DNA of 64,000 nucleotides, from the NCBI RefSeq assembly GCF_902686445.1, contig NC_062217.1, positions 88,531,758 to 88,595,757 on the forward strand, written 5' to 3'. The notes beneath the pieces were generated by a model. That model did not search any database and was not told where the DNA came from. It was given only the letters and a program-made list of their open reading frames with translations. The position numbers and the translations under genes were made by a program. Shown here piece after piece: positions 54,051-64,000 of this stretch. The stretch comes from Sciurus carolinensis. Lineage: Eukaryota; Chordata; Mammalia; Rodentia; Sciuridae. Numbering within the stretch: position 1 is the stretch's first letter; each line of letters begins with the position of its first letter.

Positions 54051-56445
54051 AAAGTACCAATAAATAATTAAGCATTTAACAAATCTTACTTAATGCATAT
54101 GTATTTTTGATAGCTTCTTCTAAGGTAATAACACTAAATCTATTGCCTGAACTAAATCATCATTTTTATTATTTTCATTAGATTATACCAAATATTTAGG
54201 TTGAAATAAGGTAAGAAAACAGTGCCTTGAAAATAACCTTTTTCTTACTTTCTCTAATATGTTTACCCTTAGGGTGAATTGCCTGTGCTTTGGGGGACAA
54301 TTTTCTCTCTGTTCCACTATTCCAAGGACAGTCAATAAAGTTGAATAGATGTTGACACTTATCTGGATATTGACACTTAAGATTTCTCTGTCACCAAATA
54401 GTAGATGAAAAGTATTTTCACCTTATTGTTAACCAAGAGGATCATGAATTTCTTAGGCACAATGATGTTAAGATATCTTAACAGCACAACAGTGGCAGAA
54501 ATTATTTACAATAATTGAGAAAGATCTGTTTTAAACAATCCTTATATCATCTATATTGTACTGTTCAAACTAAAAAAAAAAGTTTAAAAAAATTTATATT
54601 CTTTTTTGCTCCAATAATATTTCTTAGATATTTCCTCTGTGGTTTCCACAGTAGATATGAACTCCTGTATTCTTTGTCACTGAATGAGTCATTCATTGCC
54701 ACTGTATCAGTCAGAAAACCTGGATTATAGTACAGTAATAAACCATACCCATCTTTTGTTCATGCTTTATTTAAGAATACTTTCATTTTATGTTGAACAG
54801 AAGGAGGAAGTGCCTTAAATGATAACAGACACAGGAAAGTAAATGGTAAAATAAACAATCAAAATGGACAGGAATGACAAGATAGGCAAAAAAAAATCAC
54901 AGTATCAATAACCTTTGTTAATTTAGAATTTCAGTTTTGGGGAATCTTAGTTATGGGAGGTTGAGGAAGGTAAGAAAAACTAAGAAAGAATAGATAGGGT
55001 ATTTGACTATTTTTCTAAGAAATTTGCACTTAAAGAAGTGAAAGGAATAAACAAACAATTCAAGATAAATAGAAAAGCTTCATATAATCAGGAATACAGG
55101 AGGATGAGCCAGAATTCAGAAGCAGACTGAGTATAATGAAGAAATCATAGCAAGATATGGGGTCTTGATTTCAACGACATCTCTCTGGTCCTGGAAATAA
55201 AGAGTTAGGAGTCCCAATTAGCAAACAATAAATTGCACTTAGTAGTAAGAATGTGGAGAAATAATCAGTTTAGAACTGGGATAGAATGATGATGGGTGAC
55301 TTCCATGAAGAGGTAAAAATTCAAATGCACTTAAAATAAGTTGAAAATTTAAATGATTAATTGAAAAGGAAAAGGTATTACAGGTAGATTCCATACCAAG
55401 AATGAAAGTGGAGAGCCATGCTGGAAAAAATCTACAGAGGTAAGGACAAATGAAACAAACTGCATAGATAGAGAAAATCATTGTTCACTTTCACCTCCTG
55501 CTAGCTGTATGCATCACTTTCAAAATGATCATTTTAATTCATTTTTTAACCTGAAAATGAAAGCGTTAAATTCAGACATTTTTTTAACTCTATGAAAGAA
55601 TTTTTTTTCTTGCTTTGTCTTCTTTGTTGTTGTTTGTATTCACAGTCCTCACATTTCTCCTTAGCAAGTTGCTTCTCATAGACTCTAAGATCTGAGAAAG
55701 TCTAAATATACAGATGAAAAATGTGTTATCCAGCTAATTGCAAGCATACAATTTTATGTCATTCTTTCTATATTTACTTTTCATTTTTAAGGAGTTACTG
55801 TGTTTGTGTTTAGATGTGTGTTCAAACAGAAAGAAAACAGCAACTGTAGAGAATTTCGGGCAGTGAAAAACCTGTGAGAACCACCTCCTGTCTTAATCTG
55901 ATTGACTACTGATAGCTCTAAGGTAGACAAAGGGAAAATTTCAGTCTATTTCAAGAAAGAGCAGGTTTTAATAAACAAATTCTAACAGTAACATGATACA
56001 TATATATGATTTGACTAAGTGTATATTTGCCCAGCAGCCTTAAAAGTATCTTGAAGACTGTGGCAAATAAATAATCCTCTGTGAGACACCCCAGGCTAGA
56101 ACAACAGGTAGAAACAACTTGGAAAGAATTTTAGAGTGTATGACTTTTTCCCCCCATATATTCATCAGTGGACCAAAATCAAGGCAGTCCAGAAAGCCTG
56201 ATCTACTTACTTCTCCATTAACTCTAAGCTGATATCTTGAACCTAACTCCTTTTTATGAGGATAATATTTATGAACCCATAAAATGACCCAGTGAAGAGA
56301 CGCATCTAGGACCTGTAGAACCTGCTTTGAGGTCTAGGTGAGGCTATCCCGGGCATAATCCCCTAATCTAATTTTTTGCCCCAAGGAAAGGACTGGGATA
56401 GGTGAGCTCACAAGACTTCCTTTAAATATAATTGACTTCTTATCT
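54051..56445. other. Unassigned intergenic sequence
   Basis: About 2.4 kb without a recognised gene or repeat. Short frames at 54515-54730 and antisense 55239-55481 lack known domains. Confidence 0.4.
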
Positions 56446-56525
56446 TTTTTGGTCCTGGGGATTAAGTCTAGCACATTACACATGCCAAGTTCATTCTCTA
56501 CCACTGAGCTAACATCCCCAACCTT
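56446..56525 (-). mobile_element. ID-type SINE, antisense
   Basis: GGTCCTGGGGATTAAGTCTA, CACATGCCAAGTTCATTCTC and TACCACTGAGCTAACATCCC match the antisense ID element. Tail not clear. Confidence 0.75.
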
Positions 56526-56589
56526 ATATTTTACCCCTAGTGGTATCGCTAATTCTAAAATCTATTTTTGTTCTATGTCAGTGTCAATA

Positions 56590-57110
56590 GATTATTTTCC
56601 TACTCTTCATGAATTGTATTTTCCAATTTTTTAGAATGCCTAGTAATTTTTTATTTGATGTCACACATTTTAAATTTCACTTTTTTGGATGCTGGAATTT
56701 TTTATTCTTATGAGCATTCTTGAGGTTTGTTTTGGGATGTAGTTATTTAGAAAATATTTAATCTTTTAGGATCATCCAGTGGGACCATAACTCTTTCACC
56801 ACTGAGCAAACACCTTTTGATTAGTTAATCCAGTTTCCCAAGAATTGTGAGGTTTACAATTCTGGATGGTGAGGATAGGAATTTTTTTCTACCTTATTGA
56901 GCATTCTTACTGTCTTTCCTGGTGTCTTCTTCCAAGGTCTGAGGTAGTTTTCTCATATGCATGCATTTTTCTCTACTCCATGAATATTCTCTGATGGTAT
57001 ATGGAATTCTTTTCTGAAGATCTCCAGTATTCTCCCTCTGCTGTACTGTCCTTCAGTCTATCTTCCTTGGTCTCCCTGGAGTCTCAGTTCCATATTCCCC
57101 ATTCAGGGAG
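56590..57110 (-). mobile_element. Probable ancient L1-type fragment
   Basis: GCCTAGTAATTTTTTATTTG, GGATGCTGGAATTTTTTATT, GAGGTTTGTTTTGGGATGTA and TGGTCTCCCTGGAGTCTCAG occur in an order remembered from an old mammalian repeat, probably L1M. Family and strand are uncertain. Confidence 0.4.
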
Positions 57111-57877
57111 TGGGCCAGCCTCTTTAAGGTTCTATTTTTTTTTTTTTTTTTTTTTGGTGGAACAGACTAGAAACTTTTAAGAATGTAAAGTTGAACCCTC
57201 TGAGGGTTCTTTTTTTAATTCCCCGAATCTCAAGGAACACTGTCTCTTGTTTCCTGATATCACTGGTTTTGAATATTGATATTCATTTATTTTTTCTCAC
57301 CTTTTGTATTTCTACATGTGGAAAGTCCCTGATATACCACCCTGGAAGCTCTGCTTTACAGGTAAGAACAAATTTCTAATCTTCCCTCCAGAAGAGGATA
57401 ATGTTTGCAATTTACAAATTCCAGACCTGAGCAACTCGAGGGTGGTGCTAGTAAGATTGCAGTTAATCAGTGATGTTTCTTTGATGAATGGTGTAAATAG
57501 TGACCTAAGCTGCAACGCAAGAAATTTTTACCCTCAAGTGACCCAACAGGCAACAAGGGGAACCTGAAAAATTCAGTCTGGATCATTGTATCCCTGAGCA
57601 CTTCCTATCATAAATAATATGTGATATAATCTTCCACACTGACTTTGAATTATTAAGTGGTGTGTAATGCTTTTGAATTTAAATACAACTAATAACCAGC
57701 AGCAATAGACTGTGCATGTACACACACATACACATTTCTGAAAACAGGTAGTGGCACACTACAGCAGAACACATGGTGACAGTACATGGGTTAAGATTTT
57801 TAAAGGTATTTAATGTAATCTTATTTTATTAGAAATATTTTATAAAAAAATAAAATTTCATTTAAATAGCATGTGAC
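57111..57877. other. Unassigned sequence with poly(T)
   Basis: T21 run at 57135-57155. An 87-codon frame at 57304-57567 has no recognisable domain and no gene context. Confidence 0.4.
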
Positions 57878-58914
57878 AAGAAATAAAAGCAAGAATGAAT
57901 AACTGGGATAGATTCAAACTAAATAGCTTTCTCTCAGCAAAGAAACTATCAGCAATGTGAAGAGAGAGCCTACAGAGTGGGAGAAAATCTTTGCCACTCA
58001 TACTTCAGACAGAGCACTAATTTCCAGAATATATAAAGAACTCAAAAAATGCTACACAAAGAATACAAATAACCCAATCAACAAATGGGCTAAGGATATG
58101 AACAGATGCTTCACAGAAGAAGATCTACAAGCAGTCAACAAACATGAAAAAATGTTCACCATCTTTAGTAATAAGAGAAATGCAAATCAAAACTACACTA
58201 AGATTCCATCTCACCCCAATTAGAATGGCGATTATCAAGAATACAAGCAACAACAGGTGTTGGAGAAGATGTGGGGAAAAAGTACACTCAAACATTGCTG
58301 GTGGAGCTGCAAATTAGTGCAGTCAATCTGGAAAGCAGTGTGGAGATTCCTTAGAAAATTTGGAATGGACTCATCATTTGACCCAGCTATCCCACTCCTT
58401 GGATTATACCCAAATGGCTTAAAATCAGCATACTACAGAGATACAGCCACATTAATGTTCATAACTGCTCAATTCACAATAACCAGATTGTGGAACCAAC
58501 CTAGATGTCCTTCAATTGATGAATGGATAAAGAAACTGTAGTATATATATACAATGGAATACTCAGCTATAAAGAATAGTGAAATTATGGCATTTGCAGG
58601 CAAATGGATGAAATTGGAGAATATCATGCTAAGTGAGATAAGCCAATCTCAAAAAACCAAAGGACGAATGATCTCACTGATAAGCAGATGATGACACATA
58701 ATGAGGTGTGGGGGGGCAAGAATGGAGGAAGGAGGGACTGTATAGAGGGAAAATAGGGGTGGGAGGGATGGGGGAAAGTTAAAAATGACAGAATGAATCA
58801 AACATCATTATCCTATATAATGTATGTTTATGCAAATAGTATGTTGTTACTCCATGTACAAACAGAAACAACATGTATCCCATTTGTTTACAATAAAAAT
58901 AAATGTAAAAAAAA
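57878..58914 (+). mobile_element. L1 3' end: ORF2 C-terminus and 3'UTR
   Basis: Begins in late ORF2 ([20 protein letters not shown] region, broken). It is readable at 57957-58223 ([20 protein letters not shown]) and 58257-58541 ([20 protein letters not shown], ending WNQPRCPSIDEWIKKL). The 3'UTR is G-rich (GTGTGGGGGGGCAAGAATGG) without the telomere-like repeat found in two other copies, and closes with an A tail at about 58914. CATGTG flanks both sides (57870; 58917), too short for certainty as a target duplication. Confidence 0.9.
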
Positions 58915-59909
58915 AACATGTGTCACCATTTGCAATGCTATGGAGTTGTATGTACAGCAGATATTAATGATCATTTTCATATCTCACAGGTACCAATATG
59001 TACACCAGACCCGGAAGTCACACTCCATGCCAATGCTTTTTATCCATGCCTCAGTGGTACGTGTCATGCCTAATTGCTGATATTGTTGATGTTTCCATTT
59101 TCATTTTTTCTTCTCATTAAATTCATGTTTTCTCTCACTCTTGTCCCTTAATTCTCACTTTTCTCCATTTCCCTCTGATTTGGTCATTTGCAGTAATGAA
59201 TTGATTAATAGGTATAGCATATGATGCATTTCAATCACTGTGGTGAAATCATTAGTAATATATAAAATACTCTTGTCCATACAAATATTTTCATCTATTT
59301 CTTGGACCATTCTCCCATACTCACCAATCACAAACTAAGTACAAATTGTATAAAATTATGAAAAGTAAAAAATCTGTTTGCAATGTCCTCCCTTTTATTT
59401 CATCACCCTTTCACAAAATTACTGAATTTTGATTGACTCAATATACTCTTATTGTGAAACACAATGGAATAATTCCTTGCCTGAGAGATGCTTGTATATT
59501 CTTTAATTCCCTTCCACTGATGCAACAAGAAGAAGCAACACTTTCAGTTTCTCTGATAAAATGCCATCATTACAAAGTGGTCTCCAGGTTTCATATCTTT
59601 CACTTGATGCCTCCAAATTCGTATACTCTTATCTAGTAAAGTATATTACTTATTTTTTTAAATATACCTTGCCTATTAGAGTTTCATTCCTTTCTAATTG
59701 ACTTTATTCAAATCCCCTTCATTATCTTCCTAAAGAAAACTTATTTAGTCTAGGAGAATAATCACAGATGTTTCCTCTTGCCATGTAAAAGACTGATTGT
59801 TTTTCTCTGAATTTTCACAACAATTTTTTGGTGTTCTCCCTATATAGAAGTAATTTTTTTTTAATTTTATTAATCATGTTTCATCATCTATCAAACTTGA
59901 ATGTAGAAT
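58915..59909. other. Unassigned intergenic sequence
   Basis: No gene or recognised repeat. Confidence 0.4.
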
Positions 59910-60332
59910 TTTTTTAATTTTTAATTAATTTTAATTAGTTATACATAACAGTAGAATGCAATTTGATACATTATAAATAATGGAGTATAATTTCTCATTC
60001 TTATTGTTATACATGATGTAGAATTCCACTAGTCATATAGTTGTATGTATACACAGGGTAATAATTTCTGATTCATTCTACTATCCTTTCCACCCCCATA
60101 CACCCTCCCCTACCTTCACCCCCCTCTACCTAATCTAAAGTAACCCTAAGCTTCCCTAGTGCCACCCCCCACTTTGGAAATTAGCAGCCACATATCAGAG
60201 AAAACATTCGGCTTTTGTTTTTTTGGGTTTGGCTTATTTCACTTAGTGTTATATTCTCCAGCTCCATCCGTTTATTGGCAAATGTCATACTTTCATTCTT
60301 CTTTAAGGTTAAATAATATTCCATCATATATA

Positions 60333-60376
<44 letters not shown>

Positions 60377-60527
60377 CATTTTTTTATCCATTCATCTGTT
60401 GAAGGACATCTAGGTTGGTTCCATAGTTTAACTATTGTGAATTGAGCTGCTATAAACATTGACGTGGCTGCATCACTGTAATATGGTGCTTTTAAGCCCT
60501 TTGGGTATAAACCAAGAAGTGGCATAA
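59910..60527 (-). mobile_element. L1 3' end, antisense, 5'-truncated
   Basis: From the A-rich end (as T-rich, 59910) through a C-rich 3'UTR (CACCCCCATACACCCTCCCC) into the end of ORF2 (TTATCCATTCATCTGTTGAA, CCCTTTGGGTATAAACCAAG). Same 3'UTR type as the fragment at 31779. The ORF2 TATA site is expanded at 60326-60373. Confidence 0.88.
60326..60373. repeat. (TA)n microsatellite inside L1 ORF2
   Basis: Two TA blocks separated by GTG; located at the same ORF2 position as the repeats at 8945 and 28185. Confidence 0.96.
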
Positions 60528-61735
60528 ATGGTGAATCTGAACTCAAAATGGATCAAAGACTTAGGCACTAGACCAGAGACCCTGCACCTAATAGAAGAAA
60601 AAATGTGCCGAAATCTTCACCATGACAGTCTAGGACCTGACTTCCTTAACAAGTTTCCTAAAGTGCAAGAAATAAAATCAAGAATCAATAAATGGAATGG
60701 ATCCAAACTAAAAAGCTTCTCAGCAAAGGAAATAATAAAGAATATGAAGAGTGTACAGAATGGGAGAAAAATCTTTCCCACATGCACTTCAGATAGAGCA
60801 CTAATCTCCAGGATATATAAAGAACTCAAAAAACTTAACACCTAAAAAACAAATAACCCAATCAATAAATGGGCTAAAGAACTGAACAGACACTTCACAG
60901 AACAAGAAATACAATCAATCAACAAATATATGAAAAAAATTCAACATCTTTAGCAATTAGAGAAATGCAAATCAAAACTTCTGTAAGATTTCATCACTCC
61001 ACTCAGAATGGCAATTAGGAATAATACAAGCAACAGTAAGTGTTGGTGAGTTATGCAGGGGGAAAAAGTACACCCAAACATTGCTGGTTGGAATGCAAAT
61101 TGGTGCAACCACTCTGGAAAGCAGTATGGAGATTCCTTAGAAAACTTGGAATGCAACCAACATTTGACCCAGCTTTTCCACTCATAGTTTTATACCCAAA
61201 GGAATTAAAATCAGCATACTACAGTGATGCAGCAACATCAGTTTTTACAGAAGCTCAATTCACAGTAGCTAAACTATGCAACCAACTTAGATACCCTTCA
61301 AGAGATAAATGGATAAAGAAAATGTGGTATCTATACACAATGGAATATTACTTAGACTTAAAGAAGAATGAAATTATGGCATTTGCAGATACATAAATGG
61401 ATGGAGTTGGAGAATATCATCCTAAGTGAAATAACCCAATCCCCAAAACCAAAAAGTTTCTCTGATAAGCAGATGCTGATTCATAAAGGGGGATGGGGGT
61501 GGTGGGTAACTAGGGAAGAATGGTGGCACTTTGGATTGGGCAGAGGGGAGTGAGAGGAGGAGAGGGGATGTGGGAGTGGGAGGGATGGTATAATGAAATA
61601 GACATTGTTTCTCATGTACATGTATGATTACATAACTGGTGTGACTGCACCATGTACAGCCAGAGAAATGAGAATTTATGCCCCATTTGTGTATAGTGAG
61701 TTGAAATGTGTAACTAATTAGAACAATTTTATAAA
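60528..61735 (+). mobile_element. L1 3' end, sense, head-to-head with the previous one
   Basis: Starts in ORF2 (LNSKWIKDLGTRPETLHLIE at 60534 onward; 105 open codons 60528-60845). It continues at 61040-61396 ([37 protein letters not shown]) and ends after a G-rich 3'UTR with CCCATTTGTGTATAGTGAG. It contains its own 3' end, so it is a separate insertion from 59910-60527 rather than a twin-primed half. Confidence 0.88.
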
Positions 61736-62340
61736 GAGTAATTTTAAGATGATAGTCATAAGTATATGAGAAGAAGCTGTGCAGTGCTGCAGAGCACATT
61801 CTTCAGGGACAAACCTACATTTAGGTGTACTCTCTGTTATTTGCCTTGGTCAATGACCTTGATCATCCCTTGCCCCATATTCCCTACCTCCCAGCATAGT
61901 GACAGGGCAGCAAATTGCAACCCTGAGCCTGGTGCTGGGACGTACCTAGAACTTCAGTCTGTGGAGGATGGCCTGGTACTGGGAAGGGTCCAAACTGCAA
62001 GGCTTCTAGGATATGCAGATGCTAGAGTCAGTCCACACTCAGTCCTGCTGAAGCTGACCAAGAACCTGGGGCTCAGAATCCAGTAGGGAGCTAGGGAAGG
62101 CTGGAAGCTCAAGCCCCAGGTAGGAGTCCAGAGTCTGGTATCCTGGAGAGTGGTTTGATGCTGGGTTTTACTGAGGTGAACTTAGTCCTGGGACCCTAGG
62201 CAAAGTCTGGTGCTCACTTCCCTCAACTTCTCCTACTGGGAGAATACCTCTCTCCAAGCTCTACTACCTGGGGTTGAGAAAGGGGTAAGGGCCTGTAAAA
62301 CTCTCCCCCCTACCCTATTCAATGTATCTCTTCTAATTAT
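61736..62340. other. Unassigned GC-richer block, possibly an old repeat
   Basis: CTGGTGCTGGGACGTACC, CCTGGTACTGGGAAGGGTCC and CCAGAGTCTGGTATCCTGG are loosely repetitive, like untranslated regions of old L1s. A 106-codon frame at 61766-62086 shows no known domain. Not identified. Confidence 0.3.
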
Positions 62341-64000
62341 GGTGCTGTAACCAGGAACTGTGATCTCTTATCTGGTTATCTTGGGTTTTCTGAATGTATT
62401 TTTATGCTGGGATAGATGTTCAAAAAATGTTTCTGCCAGGGAACAAGGACTAGATAGTCCTATTCTGATATTTTTCTCCGTAAATGGCCTTGGGCACTTT
62501 TATTAACTGCAAAAAAATTCAGGTTTTCCTAGGATGGGGATAAAATGTTCTTCATAGATGGTTCTACAAATTTAATGACATAATGCATACCATATGAGCT
62601 CAATAAGTGATGGTGGCAGTTGAAGTAAGTGGTATTAGTCAGTGGTAATTTCAGATGACATTTATAGCTTTATATAAATAATACAAGCACCCACTAATGA
62701 TAGTAGCTGTTTATTCAATAGTCTCATGTAAAAAAGTCCACATTTCAGTCATTATTTTATAAAAATAATCCCCTTTGGCCCTTATTTTTAATTAAAAATA
62801 GAATTTTGCTGTATTAGTGTTCACATACCAAATAATTTTCATAAAGCAAAATTTATAAACAAAGAATTATAATTAGGCACATTATCAAGCTTTCTTAAAT
62901 TATTTTTTGAATTCTAAGAGTGAAACCATTAGATAGTTTCATTCATTTCACTCTATGGGAACATTTCTGGAGTGTTCTTCACAAGTGAGGTTTCTTTGCT
63001 ATCACATATTGATCTCAAAGCAGGGAAACAGGAGAATAGAGGAAAATTACACTGTCTGTCTGTTGGTGTCCACCTGTCACAGTTGCTCTTCATTGTGTTT
63101 TATGTCGCACTCACATGAAAAACCGAAAGATAAACATTATATTTGAATGTGCTTCTGCATCAGCAGCATAAACCCCGCCTTTCTCTTTGCATGATAAGGG
63201 GGAAAAAAAAAAAAGAAAGACAAAGCACAATGTATCAGAGATATCTCAGGTTGGTCTTTGTAGATTGTAGGTCATTTTATAAGTTAAACCTAAGGATCTA
63301 TAAAATCCTCTCCTTTAATTTACCATTTTACTTAATGAGATGAACTATGAACAGGTGTTGATACTTCTGACATTTTATAACTGGCCACCAATGTTCACAA
63401 CCAGAGAAATAAAATAAAAAATCAAGCCACTGACCTTATACACTGAAGAATCTCTATTTATGGATTCATATTCAGATTATAAGGAGAATATTTGAATGAC
63501 AGTGGATCAATTCAGGTCAATTGAAAGTCATATGACACATCAAGTGGAAGAGAGGATTTGGGGCAAAATGTATTTTTCAAAATCATTAAGTGGATGTTAT
63601 GTAGGTAATCAGCATTTCTACATGTGATGATCATAAGCAAGAATGCAACAAATACACCCTCAGTTCTAAGGCTAAAGTTTTTATACCAATGGATGTAATT
63701 TCCACACAGATTTTGCCTGGTGCATGTGCACCAAGCCCAGTTCTCAGGTAAGACTCCACATGCTCTTCACTCAAGTCCCCTCCAAGAGAGAAGGGAAGCA
63801 TTACTAAGAGTGTTGACTGTAGGGACAACTGATTTTTGTAGATAGGTGGTATAATATTGCTATTAACCATGATGTGTTTAGATGACCATCAGGCGTCACA
63901 TTGTACTTCATCCCCCAGGTTGTTCTTAAATTTCAATGATTCTTAGCCTTTTTATACAGGACTATATTAGTTTTCCCATAACATCATAAGTTAAAAGCCC
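62341..64000. other. Unassigned intergenic sequence
   Basis: AT-rich, no gene or confident repeat up to the window end. A short A-run lies near 63203. Confidence 0.4.

Noticed and set aside
32606..57163. Two poly(T) runs both followed by GGTGGAAC (32643 and 57156)
   Set aside because: The shared eight bases are too few to define a truncated SINE family; probably coincidence.
62955..63343. Overlapping small frames near the right edge
   Set aside because: No recognisable protein features; flanking sequence is AT-rich intergenic.

Overview
This window is gene-poor, AT-rich mammalian DNA, most likely from a squirrel-family rodent (ground squirrel or marmot). The clue is the SINE content. There are tRNA-derived ID-type elements ending in CAGCACCACATAAA-like sequence, and dimeric SINEs that join a 7SL (B1/Alu-like) half to an ID half, as known from sciurids. 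No host protein-coding gene, rRNA, tRNA or CRISPR array could be supported. Nearly every longer reading frame lies inside a transposable element. Repeat families were named by eye from recognisable consensus features, not by a database search.

Layout. 1-3815 is the 5' part of an antisense L1 (5'UTR, ORF1, ORF2 endonuclease and start of RT), cut by the window edge. 3.8-10.3 kb holds a 7SL/ID SINE, a MIR, an unassigned block with internal duplications and an old sense L1 (6665-9505). A solo betaretroviral-type LTR sits at 10291-10701. From 10.7 to 32.9 kb the DNA is mostly unique-looking sequence studded with old repeats: L1M, MaLR LTRs, L2, MIR, a Tigger1 fragment, an ERVL-type LTR with its tRNA-Leu-like primer site, an old L1 at 26.8-28.7 kb, and ID/7SL SINEs.

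32890-40669 is the centrepiece: a structurally complete ERV2 (betaretrovirus-like) provirus. It has two 410-bp LTRs, a 6-bp target duplication, leader, gag, dUTPase-protease with G-patch, pol, a shortened env and a polypurine tract. All genes are broken by stops and frameshifts, yet both ribosomal frameshift signals (gag/pro and pro/pol) remain readable in the correct phase.

41.2-44.9 kb is a sense L1 with both ends but an internal deletion removing RT. 46.8-49.1 kb is an L1 with a 5' inversion (twin priming) and a 10-bp target duplication. The rest holds an internally deleted Tigger element, a second Tigger-family MITE, MIR, SINEs, an L1 tail, an L1 3' fragment (57.9-58.9 kb), and two L1 3' ends head-to-head (59.9-61.7 kb).

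Functionally these are genomic parasites: L1 machinery (autonomous, here dead copies) supplies retrotransposition for the SINEs, and the provirus is a fixed or near-fixed old insertion. The window holds no convincing new biological system. The items most worth a second look are the preserved frameshift elements and leader minisatellite of the provirus, a stop codon shared by two L1 copies in the endonuclease, telomere-like repeats in the L1 3'UTR, and recurrent TA expansion at one L1 site.
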